Positions 25,691 to 39,317 of a stretch of 64,000 nt of DNA are shown one piece after another (the stretch's first letter is position 1; the number at the start of each line of letters is the position of its first letter). Both the position numbers and the translations under genes were made by a program. The notes under the pieces were generated by a model. It did not search any database and was not told where the DNA came from. It saw nothing but the letters and a program-made list of their open reading frames with translations. The stretch lies in contig SJOL01006485.1 in assembly GCA_004794785.1 (NCBI GenBank), forward strand, positions 265,951 through 329,950, read 5' to 3'. This DNA comes from Opisthorchis felineus. Taxonomy: Eukaryota > Platyhelminthes > Trematoda > Opisthorchiida > Opisthorchiidae.

Positions 25691-26080
25691 CATACTGATG
25701 TAAACATCTGCCAGCAGTGTTTTCGTCACCATCTAAAATAAATCTTACACATGAGGAGCAAGCCATTCACAAATCTGTCCAAGGTCTAGCTAGCAATTCA
25801 ATTTGTTCCACGATAACTGGTGAAAATACAGATCTACTAAGTTTGTGTATTATTTTGCTGAGAGAGTCACTCAATTTATTTTTATTCATCCGTCGCGCCC
25901 AGTTTTTTCGCACTCTGTAACAGCTAAGTTGTTTACATGTTGAACTGTTTGTTTTGTTTTGTATGTTTGGAATCCCAAATGGTTGCCACCCATCGTCTGA
26001 TAGACTTCCAGACGAGACTGGACAAAAATGTGTTGTCTCACGTTCACTCCTGCGAGCAAGTAAGCAGATAGCTTTGTGGG

Positions 26081-26113
26081 CAGGTAGGCAGGTAGGTAGG
26101 TAGGTAAATAGGT
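26081..26113. repeat. GGTA tetranucleotide microsatellite
   Basis: Repeated GGCAGGTAGGTAGGTAGGTA units. It produces the low-complexity Leu-Pro-Thr-Tyr frame seen on the other strand. Confidence 0.85.
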
Positions 26114-29100
26114 GGTCTTTGTACCTACGTGAAGGCTAATATTCATGTAACACAGAGCTGATGGTAGCTGGATGCGTGGGTTCTGCGGTAAAATGAATAC
26201 AACTCCACGCCACCTGGTTAAACGTTTGTGACGCCCTTCCTTACGTTTTCGTCACACTGTTACCCACACATTATCATACTGCCCTAGATACTAATATCCT
26301 TTTTTAATATTGCTGACCGTTACTTTACGTTTCCACTAATTTGGGGCTCACACCATAGAGACTAGAGACAAACAGAAGCAATTAGATTGTAGTTCACAAG
26401 TTTCACTGCCCTCGTAAACTCATGGCGTGTGAAACATTAATAAGACCATGCATTTTACCTCCCAACTTGAGGCAGTCAAATTTCACTTCCTTTTCACACA
26501 TTCAGTTGTTCAGTGTCCAACTTCCTCTTCAAAGTTTCACTACAAGTGGTTGCTCAGAACACCACTGAACAAATTTCGCAGAACCGTAATTATCGGGTTT
26601 CATCAAATGTTCATCGACGATAGTGAACTGGCTGGTCCGTCCACGTAAGGCCTTATCATCATTTGTCTTGCTGTCTTCTGCGGAAGTATGTGTCCAATTC
26701 AATGATGTCACAGTCTACGGTTACTACACAGGTTTTCCACACGTGTTAGAATGAACCTGACAGTCAAATAATACGGGGGTGATCAATGGTCTCATCATCA
26801 ATGGTCTCTCATGTGCGATACCCTGGCACATGGGAATATCATTTTTCCAACGTACGCTCTACCAAAGAAGGGGTAGTTGTTTACCCTCATTCGGGAGTTG
26901 GCCGTCATTTTTAAGACCCACAGAAGCTGTATCCAATGATGACTGGCTACTGAGAAACCTTTGTCTCCGCGTTTTATACCCAGCCCATACGATATTTTTC
27001 CCTCACTGCTCAATACGGCATTCATCTGTTTGTGATTTCGTTAGAGGTTGTCTTCGGCCCTGTTTGACTCTGTGCAGCATCTCCATGCACATCACAAGTG
27101 AAAGTTCCGTCAGCACTGGCTGGACACTTCTGACAATGAAATTCTAGTTGGGGCGTCTTTCCTATTTATTTGCGTGCAGTTGGATCTTGGCAGGCGTTCT
27201 CTGTACACTGCGTCAGCCAACTAACTTGGACAATGGGTTAATATTTTAAACGTCCTAGCTTTGAAAGTGAGTGGTTTCGTGTCGGAGAGTGATCCTGTTA
27301 GAATAAAACTCACTATGTATAATTTAATTAGATTAATTCTTTAGGAAGGTTAATCAGGATCTGGAGCCGATGCCTGTTTAACGATCACACAAGAGCTAAA
27401 ATGTTCAACTGACTCCTTTTCAGGCATGCTTTCCCGATCGTCAAAGCTCCGTGTTCTAGACTGTTAATACACACGCTGACCTTGACCCAGACGATGTTAG
27501 GACGTAGACAGACGTGGAAAACATCCTGATGACCTTGGCCCAGTGGTAAACTTTGTATACTTTTGATGATGGCCTCTTTGTCTCCCTTGTAAGCCGTTGA
27601 ACATCTAGTGGATGTGTGGAATTTTTTGTACTCCCTGGTCTGTATTCTGGTTTGCTCTCTTGTCGATAACGGGAAACGCCATTAACACCTAACACTTCCT
27701 TAAGGAAACAGGAGAAAAATAACTTTTGCGCTGTCGTTTAGTGGATTCGGACAACACTGACAATTCTTTCGTGTAAGGAAATCCGCACCCAACACAACTG
27801 AGGCACTTTGGAGCTTCTAAAGACGAGTGAGCAGTAACGTCTGCTATCTACATACTACGTTGTAACGTGTAAAACTTCCCTGCGTAACAGTGGTCCCTAT
27901 ATTCTTTCGCATGCAGTGTCATGGATTATTCTATCGAAAATATATCTAGCGAAAATCTCTCTCTAATAGCTCTCTCATAAGAAGTGTGGTTGAAGTCATT
28001 CCCTTGATTTCTGGGGCAGGTAACCCACAAGCCCAGAAACACTATAATTATCGTTATTTTCGCAGCGATTAAGAGTATGTCGATTTGGAGATTGCAGCGA
28101 AGTAATTTGAGGGAAGGTAAATTACACAAAACTGTTTTCAAAGTACGAATTTTGTAGTTACAAACTCTACATTAACATCACGGAAACATTTTTCGGCTTC
28201 CGAAATAGCCGTTGGGTTTTCAAAGGGGGAATGTTACAAGGCAACGAACTTCACTGCTGACTCAAGCTTACCAGTTGATTGGTGCGGTTAACGGTCAGTT
28301 TCATTTGCGATTCGCCCTCGCTCTTTTGAGATACCGCCTGGTTCTTGTTGACTTGGTTATTGCTTGGCAAACAATTAAAGATAGTGTAGGTTGCCTACAT
28401 AGTAGCAAATGCTTGTCCCCGTCAGGCAGTCATAATACAAAATCAAGATGATTAAGCTGAAAACAAGGGCGAATCGATACTCGGAGGACTTTATTCATTC
28501 TTACCTCCCCTCTCACATTTCATGAGGATTGCCATTCCATTCTAATAAACGACACAAATTATCCTTTCCCAGTCACCCAGACTGTTGATTTACAAGTGTA
28601 TTTGGGTATTGGACATTTTAAGTAGCAAGCTCTTTATTAGCACAAAGTTATATCCCACACCGGACGAGCTTCTACTTTACTTTTCATCAATATTTTAACC
28701 TCCTTTCGCCGTAGAGTAGTCAGCTTTGGTAGGTTTATCAGTCAGCCCACGAAATACCTGGTTGCATATTCTAATAAAAGGCCTTGAACTTGGGTTTGTG
28801 TCTCCCAGTAGGCTCTGGAGTTGAGAAACGAATAAAGTTACCTGAGGTAAAGTCCGCCTAAGCAGTCTACCAAAAGCACCGTCGGAACGACAGACCCAAG
28901 TTTTAGTCCAGGCGATGAGTGACATTCCCTGCACCGATTGAATGTGACCTGGATGTCACAAACAACAAATGCATGTGTTCGAAAAAAACAGGTGGAGGAA
29001 CGCACAATTCGAAGCGGTTTATCAGAGACACCGTAACGTTTCAGTCACACATAACTTCATAAGCACAAGCTTGAAGGTCATAGTTGACAAGTTCAGGAGA

Positions 29101-29627
29101 CCGGAGCTAACAACAGCCTCAGTTGCAGCTCTGCTTGGCTGAATTTTCAGTCGATTCTTCAGAATGTTTGGTGTGTGGTATTTTACGTGACTTTCATCCT
29201 GCATTGGGTGGGACCTCACAGGTCTATGTGTGGGGAAATCAGTGCTACTGGGGTGGCAGGTAGGTCAGTATGAATTAACCCCTGTCTGCTATAGTTTATG
29301 CGATTATCCAGCAAAGTTAAGTCTATCATTCGTTAAAACTAAAACATATTTGTGACTCGGATGATATTCCAGTTCACTTTTGCTGAATAAACTGACGTGA
29401 AATCGGTGATTCCTGTTATTCTTGGCTTGACTGTTAGGCAACACTTAACGTAGACACTGGTTGTTTTTTGACGTAAAACAGCCAAGGCAATTTAATTACT
29501 AGTTTTTCAGTATTCCAAGCGATCTTAAGCGCGGACGTCTCGGGTTGGCTGTGCACCTCACTTATGTAACCTACTCAATTTTATCACACATCAGTAAAAA
29601 TTTCTATTTATATCCCAACTCACGTAG

Positions 29628-29835
29628 ATGTGGAAAACAAGCTTGATACTTTTGTGGGACAATCTACATCCCAAGTGCTTGAGGTTACATTTCGCGTAAC
29701 TGCAAACCACAGTGAAGTTGTTGTGGCTGTGAACCTTTTGTACAATCTGACCGAATTCGGCCCCATTAGCCAACAGTTGTTTACAAACACCAGTCAGTGC
29801 ACACACGGAGACAGACTAAAAAAAAGCATCCTGCG
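29628..29835 (+). CDS. candidate internal exon, unrecognised
   Basis: A CACGTAG acceptor opens a frame of about 69 codons ending near a CTGCG/GTAATT donor. The product contains VENKLDTFVGQSTSQVLEV, then VVVAVNLLYNLTEFGPISQ, with three N-glycosylation sequons (NHS, NLT, NTS), hinting at an extracellular protein. No partner exon could be joined and no family is recognised. The opposite strand is also open, so this remains a candidate. Confidence 0.35.
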
Positions 29836-30095
29836 GTAATTTGTTTCCTGATTGAAAGCGCCCAAAAATATTCTGGTTCCGCTACGAGTAGACCACTAAG
29901 TCCTACTGAGTTGCTTGAACTGGTGTCAGGAGGAGGCACTGTGTGATTCAAGTAATAATTAGTGGAACAAGAAGAAAGTTTTTTTATTCATCAATACGGG
30001 ACTGGGAAGCAAAAAATACATCGTTGTGTGTTGGTTTTGCTTACTCGCATCGGATGAAGAGTGTACCCAGTGGATAAAGAGTAGGAAACCCTCAC

Positions 30096-30328
30096 GGATA
30101 GAAAGGAATATTCGATTCAATCCCAAACAACATATGAGAGACGCAAGATACTTCAAAGCTCAGATCTGACAGCAAGTGCAAATGTATCTGTACCCAGAAA
30201 GTACCCTCAACTAGTGTATCGATGAGCGCAGTTAGTGAACAGAAACTGTGGCTGACTGCTTGGACATTTACTAGTGCTTCGTTGAGTTCGGAAATATCGT
30301 AATTGTCAGAACCCGTCGAATTCGACAT
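30096..30328 (-). CDS. candidate exon, possible start of a small gene
   Basis: An ATG at 30328 opens MSNSTGSDNYDISELNEALV, followed by SHSFCSLTALIDTLVEG, and reaches a CTATCC/GTGAGG donor in phase 2. A downstream TTTTGCTTCCCAG acceptor would join a short tail (VLMNKKTFFLFH, stop) containing an AATAAA-like string. If real this is a two-exon gene of about 90 residues. It lies between two plus-strand candidates, and at least one of the three may be false. Confidence 0.35.
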
Positions 30329-30851
30329 CCATAAGTAAATTTCAAGGTCAACGAATGCTAAAACGACGACATGTTCATGAGAAGATAAAGGGCAGAAAGG
30401 CTTACGTTCTGGGCAACCACAGAACCGCGAGGGAGTGAGTTCATCATCGTTCAGAATCCAAGAACTGAGTGGTGCGTGTGTCGGTGTCGTGATCCTCCAT
30501 CATTTTGGCTTTGTTTTTTAGCTGTGTGCCAAAAAAACAACATATCGGACTACGCCATGGATGTTAACCTACAGCTGTCACTCAAACAGTCAAATTTGCT
30601 AAGCAAGCCGGTTAAATATCGCATTACGGATGGGATCGTTTGGTTAGTGAGGCACATAAGGTGTAATATACAAAAAGATTATACATGGTGGTTCACTAGG
30701 GAGGTAGGTTGCCCTTCGTGGGACCTAATGGCTATGATATGTGCACTGTAGATGGGAGGACACTTATTAACAGTGGTTTTTCCGTTCTGCCTTCACGGAA
30801 AACGATCACTGTTAATGTTTAAACATCTCACTTCAATTCTGTGTGCCACAG

Positions 30852-31076
30852 TGATGTTAACCCTCGTCCAAAAAATTTCACACATCAGCAATGTAACTAT
30901 GCCTCGAATGTGCGGTCATACATTCCACCTTCCGTCCATTCATGCCCAGACATAGGTTGCTCCTCGTCATCTTCACCATGGCCAGCACACGTCTTGTCTG
31001 GACACAGCCACTGTGATGTGTCTGTCGACCCACCGGTCATCATAGCCCGATCAAGACGTTTCCATCCTCAGAACGA
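30852..31076 (+). CDS. candidate exon, Ser/Pro/Cys-rich
   Basis: A GTGTGCCACAG acceptor opens a 74-codon frame with NPRPKNFTHQQCNYASNV, PDIGCSSSSSPWPAHVLSG and DPPVIIARSRRFHPQNE, ending at AACGA/GTAAAA. The composition suggests a disordered or extracellular linker. No family is recognised, and no partner exon has been joined in phase. Confidence 0.35.
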
Positions 31077-33530
31077 GTAAAACTGTTTGTGGCCTACCTT
31101 ATGCAAAGTTGGATGAAATTCTCGTCATTACGCCGTGCGAAGAAACACTACTGACACCACGACGCAGCATTTGAAGACCATTGCCACCATCTGCCCAGAG
31201 TAGTCAGATAACGGGGATGACTGGTACTATTTTCCGGGCATTGCACCGATGTAATCTGCTGGTTATGAGAATGCTCTCCACCAGGTAACTGTAGGTGAAC
31301 AAAACTGTCTGGCTGACAGCTTTATATTTTCGCTGATGACTGGGCAAAACATGGGTGAAAAGCAAGTAGTGACGATCGGATCGGTGCACTGAAAGGAACA
31401 TAGACGAGGATAGTAATTATTAGGAGGACAAAGATTTCTTCAAAAAAACAAAACTGGTAATCATTTGATGATTTGATGAAGGCACCTAAAATAAGAAAAT
31501 GTGACCAAACCAGCCACGTCAAACAATGTAACCCTACTTAACAGCATAAAAGGTGTACACAGGTACCGCCCGCTCCAGGTTGTGGTCAAGATTTGAATAT
31601 TCGTAACCTAAGAACCCCGCGTTTACTAACCTGACGTGTGGACCTGTTAGTCAAAAACTTCTGGTTGCACATGATCAGGAGTGGACAACTCAAGTTTTCG
31701 CTCCTATTAGATCCACCTAATAAGCATTAGAAAGTAATGTCTTGTGTGGCTGAGCTTCCCTAGCTAGGGCCTCATAGTCACAAGGAATATCCGAATACAC
31801 GTAAAATCATTGACTCGGCAATTATCCAGTCCTGTGCACGAATCAACAACCTGCCTAATCAAAAGAAGTTAAACTGTCAAAGTCAACAGCTTATGAGTGT
31901 CACGTATCACAAAAACGCTTTGGCAAACTTTACTCTTCTTCTTTCCTATGTTTTAGTTCTTCACTCCTTAAGCGCCCAATCAAAACTGAACTCAGTAAAG
32001 CAATAAGTGTGTCTGTAACAGCCGACGGAGTTTCCAGTGTTTGCCCCGGGATGGAGATGATGAAAAGAAACAGTCGCTGTAATCAGTAGTATATTGCTAA
32101 TCATTCAGTAACTTAAGGGTGTGGAGTTGCCCTGCAAACTTCATGTATCCTGTGTGAAAACGCCGGAAACATTGGAACAATGTTATGGAAGAAACATCTT
32201 GTGATCATGGTGTATGGTACATGACACACTAGAATGACACACCAGTATATATTCGACTTTAAATCACTCTTGAGTATTATTGCCCCACGAAATGCAGCCG
32301 CCCCACATCCAACGAGTGGTTTACTTCAAAGGGGGAAAATAATAACCCTCGTTGGACACCAGGGTTTTCATACATAGAAGGAAACGATTTCGGAAAACAT
32401 ATTTGCCACATTTCTTTATGCATCCAGTCTTAAGAACACGTAGGTTCGATGCGCAAAGTTTTAACTCCATCCAGACGTTTACACTCAGGTGTGTGTCCAA
32501 GTACAACCGATTGCACACGAGCCTATTTTGAGTCCGAGATTTTTTCCTGAAAGAAGACCGATACTGACTGAATGTTCCATTAAACCACCAAAAGCTTTCT
32601 CACAAAAACGTGGGTTAGTAAGTGTAAAACAACCGTAGGCCGTCCACCAACTTGCTGCTTAAAATAGGCGATAAAGAGGCATTGATCCGTGTGCTCAAAC
32701 TTCGTCGTCAGCATCCGATTCCCACATAGCCGACAGGAATTCCAAGACAACTCGTATCCCGATCAAACGAGTCAAATATCCGAAAGGATATTTGCGAAGT
32801 AAAAGCTCGTTTGCGCTTGAACTGTACAAGAATGGCATTATGGTGTGAGCACCTAATGAAATTTCGACACCAACTTCGTGCGTGGCAAGTTTTGGTGTAA
32901 TTCTGACAATGTTTCCACCAGTTCAGTTGTTCTAATTCCTGACTCAAGAGAACTAGGCGGGCTGGTGATATCCTTGCTTCATTGACCAGTTAACGTCTGC
33001 CACAAACTATCAATGTAAACTTCAGCGTGCTGATTTGAAAGACTCGCCTAAGACAGTTCGGAATTTAGTGGTCCCGGTATCCGTGTGATGATATCCTTCA
33101 TTCATACTCTGCTTTTCTCTGAAGAAAACTCAGGTGAAACTCAGTAGGCACTGTCGCGCATAAATAACTCGGCTGTTCTGACAAAAGTTTCAAAAATCTT
33201 ACCCCTAAATCTGACGTTCATCCGGCACTCTACAGCATTCGCGTATCTTTCGTACGCCGCGCTCAAGTAATACATGACATGTAGGTCCATATCAGCTGAT
33301 ACGCTGTCACTAGGACCAGTGCAAGGCAGTTATTTGATGACCAGTGTTTCATATAGCGTAGACTCAGGTTTATCTGTTACCCAACTGAATTTCACGACCA
33401 AAAAATATCAGAGTCCAAGCGGTTCTGAGCTTTTGATGCAATAACAACCCAACATTACGTAAGACTTGACTGCTTGCAGTAGGTGCATTCTCAAATGGTC
33501 ATTCATTCGGAACCAGCTGCACGAAAAGCA
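31077..33530. other. stretch with nothing supported
   Basis: Only short overlapping frames on both strands; no domain, RNA gene or clear repeat was recognised. Confidence 0.5.
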
Positions 33531-35018
33531 CGCAAAAAATTCAGCATCTTAAAAGCATTTCTAAAGATACAAATAGTCTATTTGTACTTCATGTGTTGCC
33601 TAAATTGTACACACTGCTCCTCTGAATAGAATATCAGAACAACCTAGAGAGTTGGCAGAACTGCCTTAAATTTAAGTGCAGCGGATATAAAACCATGCAG
33701 CGGCAGATCTGGAGAACAGGTTCGCAAGCGAAACACGTAGATAGTTATGTCGATTGGATGTGTCCGGAATAGGGGTGGGCTGAAGGCTTGACCTGCTTTA
33801 CGGTAAGTAGAATCGTAAGCTGTGTTTGGAATTGCATTATTCTTCTCTCCCTGTGATATAGAAATTCTAATGACTGCTGGGCTAGGTAATGCTTTTTATC
33901 GTTCAACATGGTCTGCACATCAAAATGCTTCGCTTGTGTAATTCCTACTTGCGCCCTCGTTGACTGACGCTTTTTCATCTTTTTTCCTTTTTAGTGAAGT
34001 TGCAAGAACCGATGAGGCAGCACTGACTTCAACGAATATTCCTTAAAATCTGTTTGCTAGTAATCGTAACCATTCATTCTATTCGTTGTTCGGTGGTGCG
34101 AAAAAGTCGTTCAGCACCATTTCCACTTATTTATGGGCTGTAGCTATGAAAACTTAACAGCTCACCAGTCAGGGATTAAAACGCTGTACATGTCCTGACT
34201 TAACACCACAAAAAGCTTAGGTCTTACGGTGATGCGGTGACTGGCTTGTGTACCTCTATGGGACATTGAACAATGCTTGGGGGAGGGGCAATTTAACACG
34301 CAAAGTTTTCCATACCAGGTTTACCAGTTGACAGACGTCCGACGAACATGTTTTTTTAGTTCACCAGCTTAAGGGATGAAGCATGTACGCCAAATTCTTC
34401 CTTGTATCACTATGAAAAGATGCCAGCACCCACCCACCGTTTTTTTATCCGACTACCGAACAACGAATAGAATGAATGGTTACGATTACTAGCAAACAGA
34501 TTTTAAGGAATATTCGTTGAAGTCAGTGCTGCCTCATCGGTTCTTGCAACTTCACTAAAAAGGAAAAAAGATGAAAAAGCGTCAGTAAACGAGGGCGCAA
34601 GTAGGAATTACACAAGTGAACCATTTTGATGTGCAGACCACGTTGAACGATAAAAAGCATTACCTAGCCCAGCAGTCATTAGAATTTCTATATCACAGGG
34701 AGAGAAGAATAATGCAATTCCAAACACAGCTTACGATTCTACTTACCGTAAAGCAGGTCAAGCCTTCAGCCCACCCCTATTCCGGACACATCCAATCGAC
34801 ATAACTATCTACGTGTTTCGCTTGCGAACCTGTTCTCCAGATCTGCCGCTGCATGGTTTTATATCCGCTGCACTTAAATTTAAGGCAGTTCTGCCAACTC
34901 TCTAGGTTGTTCTGATATTCTATTCAGAGGAGCAGTGTGTACAATTTAGGCAACACATGAAGTACAAATAGACTATTTGTATCTTTAGAAATGCTTTTAA
35001 GATGCTGAATTTTCTGCG
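33531..35018. repeat. large palindrome: about 560-base inverted arms with 360-base spacer
   Basis: 33531-34097 and 34455-35018 are reverse complements with only about five differences that I can see. The spacer (34098-34454) is not symmetric. Weaker homology continues outside the arms (GCATTCT..GGTCATTCA at about 33485 and its complement at about 35035), with a small indel, so the near-identity is confined to the inner part. Each arm carries in the same order a TATAAAA box (33686-33692; complement 34857-34863), a CG/GTAAGT donor (33803) and a very strong pyrimidine-tract acceptor (33994), all pointing to the centre. A 77-codon frame on the opposite strand of the left arm is intact, but its right-arm copy has an early stop. 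Confidence 0.95.
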
Positions 35019-36368
35019 TTGTTTTAGTGAATGACCGTTTCAGAATGCAACCATCACAAGTAGTCTTGCTCTATGTATTTGTGCCCTACACATATGTCTC
35101 AACGGGCTAACGAAAGCGCAGGATATGTGGACCGCCTGATTGGGAGACTAATTTCTTACCTTGATATACTGTAGATGAGCAAAATTTTAGGTGCACTTAT
35201 TGCACTAAAGTAGCCGACACGAAAGTTCCTAGCAGTTTCATTGCGTTAGTTGCTGAAGACTGAAATCTGTTGTTCGGAGTCAATGGAACGGAATTTGAGT
35301 GACTCAGCACGTCGTGATTGCGCCGGAACTGTCTTAATGGTAGGGATAGTAAAACCACTTCTGCATGTTACAAGCGAGGATTATTCATTTGTAAATCATG
35401 TCATTTGATATTCATTTAGTGCAGTTTGCCTACATATATGTCAAAAGTGAGTTTCCATGTCACAGTTGACTTTCTGTGAATTCGCAGAAGTTTCAGACTG
35501 TTCACTGTTTGCTTCATTTTCGATCCGACGTGCGTAGATGATAGAAATTTGATAGTAATCCTCGAGATAAGTTTAGTAACAGGCACTGTCTATCTGCCTT
35601 CCATTTACATGCTGAAGTTGCTATTTTTAACTGAGTGCAGTCTTGTGGCAGTTTTAGTAATCGGTCCTTCAAAATCAGCCCAAAGCATCCTATTTGTTAG
35701 GGAGCTCATGTCTGCTAGATCCAAACAATATATAGCACAGTCAACAGTAGAGTTTCGTCTACAAGTTTTTATTCCTGGTTGAAAGATGCGCTCAGCTGGC
35801 GCTGCCATCACGCATCTGCCTCTTAATAATACACACCTTCGTGTATTTTTGACGGCTACAAATAGCTTTCTGTTTTGGTCTGTCACCCAATCCGCTTTGA
35901 CAGTCTTTCGGTCTTAATATGTGTTGGACTTTTATTCAGGTGGCAACTGATTCGCTGAGCTAGAAGGTATTCATAGTGCAGTTCATTCTCTCCATCAAGA
36001 ATGGGGCTTACTGTTTTGTAAGACTGAAGTAACTGGTTCCAACTTCCGAGAACTTAACCAGTATTACAGCGGTTGTTATCAGGAATCAAATGCCTAGAAT
36101 GTATGCATTCTTTGTAATGAAAAATGAGTATTTAGGATTGGCTTTACCAAGAGGTGACTTATTGATGAAACGACTTAAAATCCTACCACATATAACAGGA
36201 AATGCTGGTTTATGAAGACACAAAGCGAACCGAAATGACATAAGGATCTTTACATTTTAAACCTTTCCAAAGTGCATTGACGAAGTCCAAGGTCATGCTG
36301 CTCGATGAATTTTTTTAGCAATTTCTGCATCCTTATACGCAAAACTAAAAGTCTTTACACGCTCTCAG
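35019..36368. other. stretch with nothing firmly supported
   Basis: A 93-codon minus-strand frame at 35605-35886 (containing CAIYCLDLADMSSLTNRML) overlaps a plus-strand frame and has no splice partner. I could not classify it. Confidence 0.45.
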
Positions 36369-36458
36369 GTGGATGGTACTATCTGGACAATTTTAAGTAC
36401 TAGACAGCAAACTGCTTTTGTGCGGCATGGCACTAAGTCCATTCATGATACCATCATG
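36369..36458 (+). CDS. internal exon, unrecognised gene
   Basis: Exactly 30 codons, phase 0 at both ends, lie between a GCTCTCAG acceptor and an ATCATG/GTGAGT donor, both close to consensus. The product reads VDGTIWTILSTRQQTAFVRH and continues GTKSIHDTIM. No family recognised, and neighbouring exons were not found, although 36480-36610 stays open. Confidence 0.45.
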
Positions 36459-39317
36459 GTGAGTAGAACACTGGCATCGGTCTATGTTACTCCAGAAATG
36501 GAGATGACGGTAATTTACTGGTTAGTTTTCGTGAACAGGGTTCACTACTCACCAGAAAATGTAACAGATGCATCTCGATGTACGTTACACGTTCGTACGA
36601 GATTTTGAACCATAGCACAACGTACGGCTTAATAAACTACTGAAAGTAGTTGTGGACATGTCATCCTGGAAACAACGTACTTTTAACTTACGGTGTGTGG
36701 GATACCTTGGGGTGGGCCCACCATATCGACCATTGGAAAGCAGATTGTTGTGCGTCCCTCTTAGAGCCGTTTCAAAGAATTTTTCCATCATGTTCATATT
36801 ACAATAAGGAACATATGGCTACTTGTACTGTTGAGTGTGAAATGCCTGTTAAGTGGTTCTGCTTGCAGTTACATGAAGTCGAATACTGAGGTAGCTCAGC
36901 TAGCTTCACTTTTGAACTGAGCTAATGAGCTTCCATTTCACCAAGTAAATATGTATCAAAGCTCCTAGATAGACTGTTACACAGCTTTAGACGACCAGAA
37001 AACAAACTCCTAGTAAACGGTGATGCTTGATTGGCCCTCTCAAAACTGATCGAACTAATCCCACAGCGTTGTCAGGTTATCATTCTATCTAAGCCCTAAG
37101 GAGCCATCGCTCAAAGGATCAGCGGGTTCTTGACAAAGCACATCTCTACATCTCGTTTATCAGCCGACCATAAAGATAATTTATTGCACTATTACCTCAA
37201 ATGATAGAGTGTTTTGGGGGCATGATGCGGAAGCACGCAGTGACTATCACCTGGCGGTCAGTCCCGAACCCGAAACCCAGCATCGTCGATTACAAGATAT
37301 CCGCCGTTCTGATGCACAGTCAAACACTTGGAATGCTACCATTCGGTGAACTGAGACAGCCGGTTCTAGTTGCGCGAATGTCGTTGACTCAGAACGTCTG
37401 TCTAGCGTGGAACTAACCTCCGATTACCCCTTGTTCTCTCTGAATCTCTCCACATTGTTTTTTGAAACTATGGTTATCATTTAGTAAACTTACGGATGTG
37501 TTTTACGTGAACGGCTGATGAGAGTGGAAGGAATGTCAACGCCTCGGTAATTATGCCTTCCCATGATTTTGATGAAATGGATAAAGCGGACTACATCCTA
37601 CAAATATATGTCTAGTCAGAGGATAGCCTGAAAATTGCAATTGTTAAGGAGAGCCCCTCAATATGCCTAACTGTATGGTCGTTTCCTTCGCAAAAGATCT
37701 TTTAATTAGTCCAAAATGTATCTAGTTTAATGGGCACTTTAGCAAGGAGGTTACGGTGCACAATCTATAAGCTATGTCTTCTGATTTTGAAGAATGTGGA
37801 AAAAAACAGGTGAGTTAGGCCTTTTACTATTGACATCGAACTTAGTGTTATGGATGGAGTTGTCGATGAGACCAATATGACTACTTGTTTTATATAACAA
37901 TACATTAAGGGCATGGTGGTGGAAATGAAAATTCTGGCGGGGCTTTGGAAGACTGGACTAAACAACAGGAAGACTTGCGTCGAATTCATGCTCTGATGCC
38001 TAACTGTGTGAGATATTCGAGATCCGGTGCACAGTTATTTGAACATCAACAACAAACAGCCAGTGTTTTCAGTCTCACCGCTGTTTGCATTCTCCTAAAA
38101 TAACAGTAGGGATATAAATAGAATGCTACATTCAAAGAGGGATAAATTTACACTACAAAATTGAATTTAACATGAGTCGGAATTTTGTCCGACCGATTGT
38201 CTGGAAGCATGTATTTTAAACGGAAGCCGACTCAAACTCCATCGGCTGCGCAGTGCTATGGGGATGTTTTCGTTCTTGGTTGACTAGTTACGTGGGCGAT
38301 TTGTTTATCGGGTTCTGCAACCGTTAGGGATTCCTTGGAACACTACAGATAACCAGACATCTATGAAACTACTCATGAAAAATAGGTTATTTCTGGCATT
38401 TTATTGGCAGTATACTATTTCACTGATACAGGGATCTATAACAAATGACTGATGGTTACAGATTGTTTCAGACAAGAAATTTACCATTCTGAGTTACTTC
38501 ACAAACAAGCGCTGTTTTCGCTAGAAAAATGTAAGACAGCCAAAGCTGTATGCTTGAGCGAGTGACCAAAGTATCCTGGGAAGGAGTCCACAAAAATAGC
38601 TGTTGACTTAAAGTTGCGCAATCTGTGTTTGATCTGAACCCATCTCAACAAAGTGGAATAGGAAATTTGATACATAGTAGCCGTTGTAACAGACTGTCTC
38701 ACTCACTGGGGTACACGTCCATACTCACCGGCTTGGAAAAGAAGTCGGATTGCTCCTGTAGCAAATCAAGGTCAAATGGGTTTGAGGTTGGAGAGGTTGT
38801 GGGTCAATGGGCTTGTTCACTCAGGTTTGCTTCTCATGGGCGGTAGGACAACCGACGGTAGCTTCAGGTGCCCACCTAATTGAGTAGTATTTGCCGTGCT
38901 TGTGTTGCAATCCCGAGTTTAAAGCGAACCTACACGTGAATGCCCAAGAGCTTTCTGCTCCCGCTCGAACAATATCAAACCACTGGCATGTATTTAGGGG
39001 AAAAAGCTGAGATCACTGATGTCAACACCACACAGTGGATTTTCTCGCTTCTTCTCATGGTTTGTTTTACGCAATTCATCTGTTGGTGATTACAGAATTT
39101 CGATTGTGTGAGCTATTGGACCAGAAATGGGAGGTAAACCTCTGGATATACGTCTCTCGGGGGGCACAGCCCCTGATTTCGGCTGGTACCTCGGGGTTTC
39201 TTTTGAATTTTAAGACGCTGGAGAGTTTAGAACCTGAAGTAAATTTCGCTCAAAATCCAAATCCAATGGAAATAAAAATTTTCTGAGCCCACTGGACATG
39301 CTATCAGGGCAGAAGTC

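Larger units (their letters stand above)
22880..29627. other. stretch with repeats, no firm gene
   Basis: It contains SINE pieces (24490-24760 minus orientation and 24800-24960 plus orientation), a body fragment of the hammerhead repeat family (25585-25690) and a GGTA-type microsatellite (about 26081-26113). Frames at 23206-23547, 26529-26711 (minus), 26779-27147 and 28695-29219 (minus) show no domain. The 146-codon minus frame at 25326-25766 overlaps the repeat fragment. Confidence 0.5.

Noticed and set aside
25326..25766. 146-codon minus-strand open frame, the longest gap-free frame
   Set aside because: It overlaps a body fragment of the hammerhead repeat family (25585-25690), has no splice partner and no domain.
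38499..38846. Overlapping coding-like frames on both strands
   Set aside because: The two strands contradict each other and neither has a convincing acceptor-donor pair.
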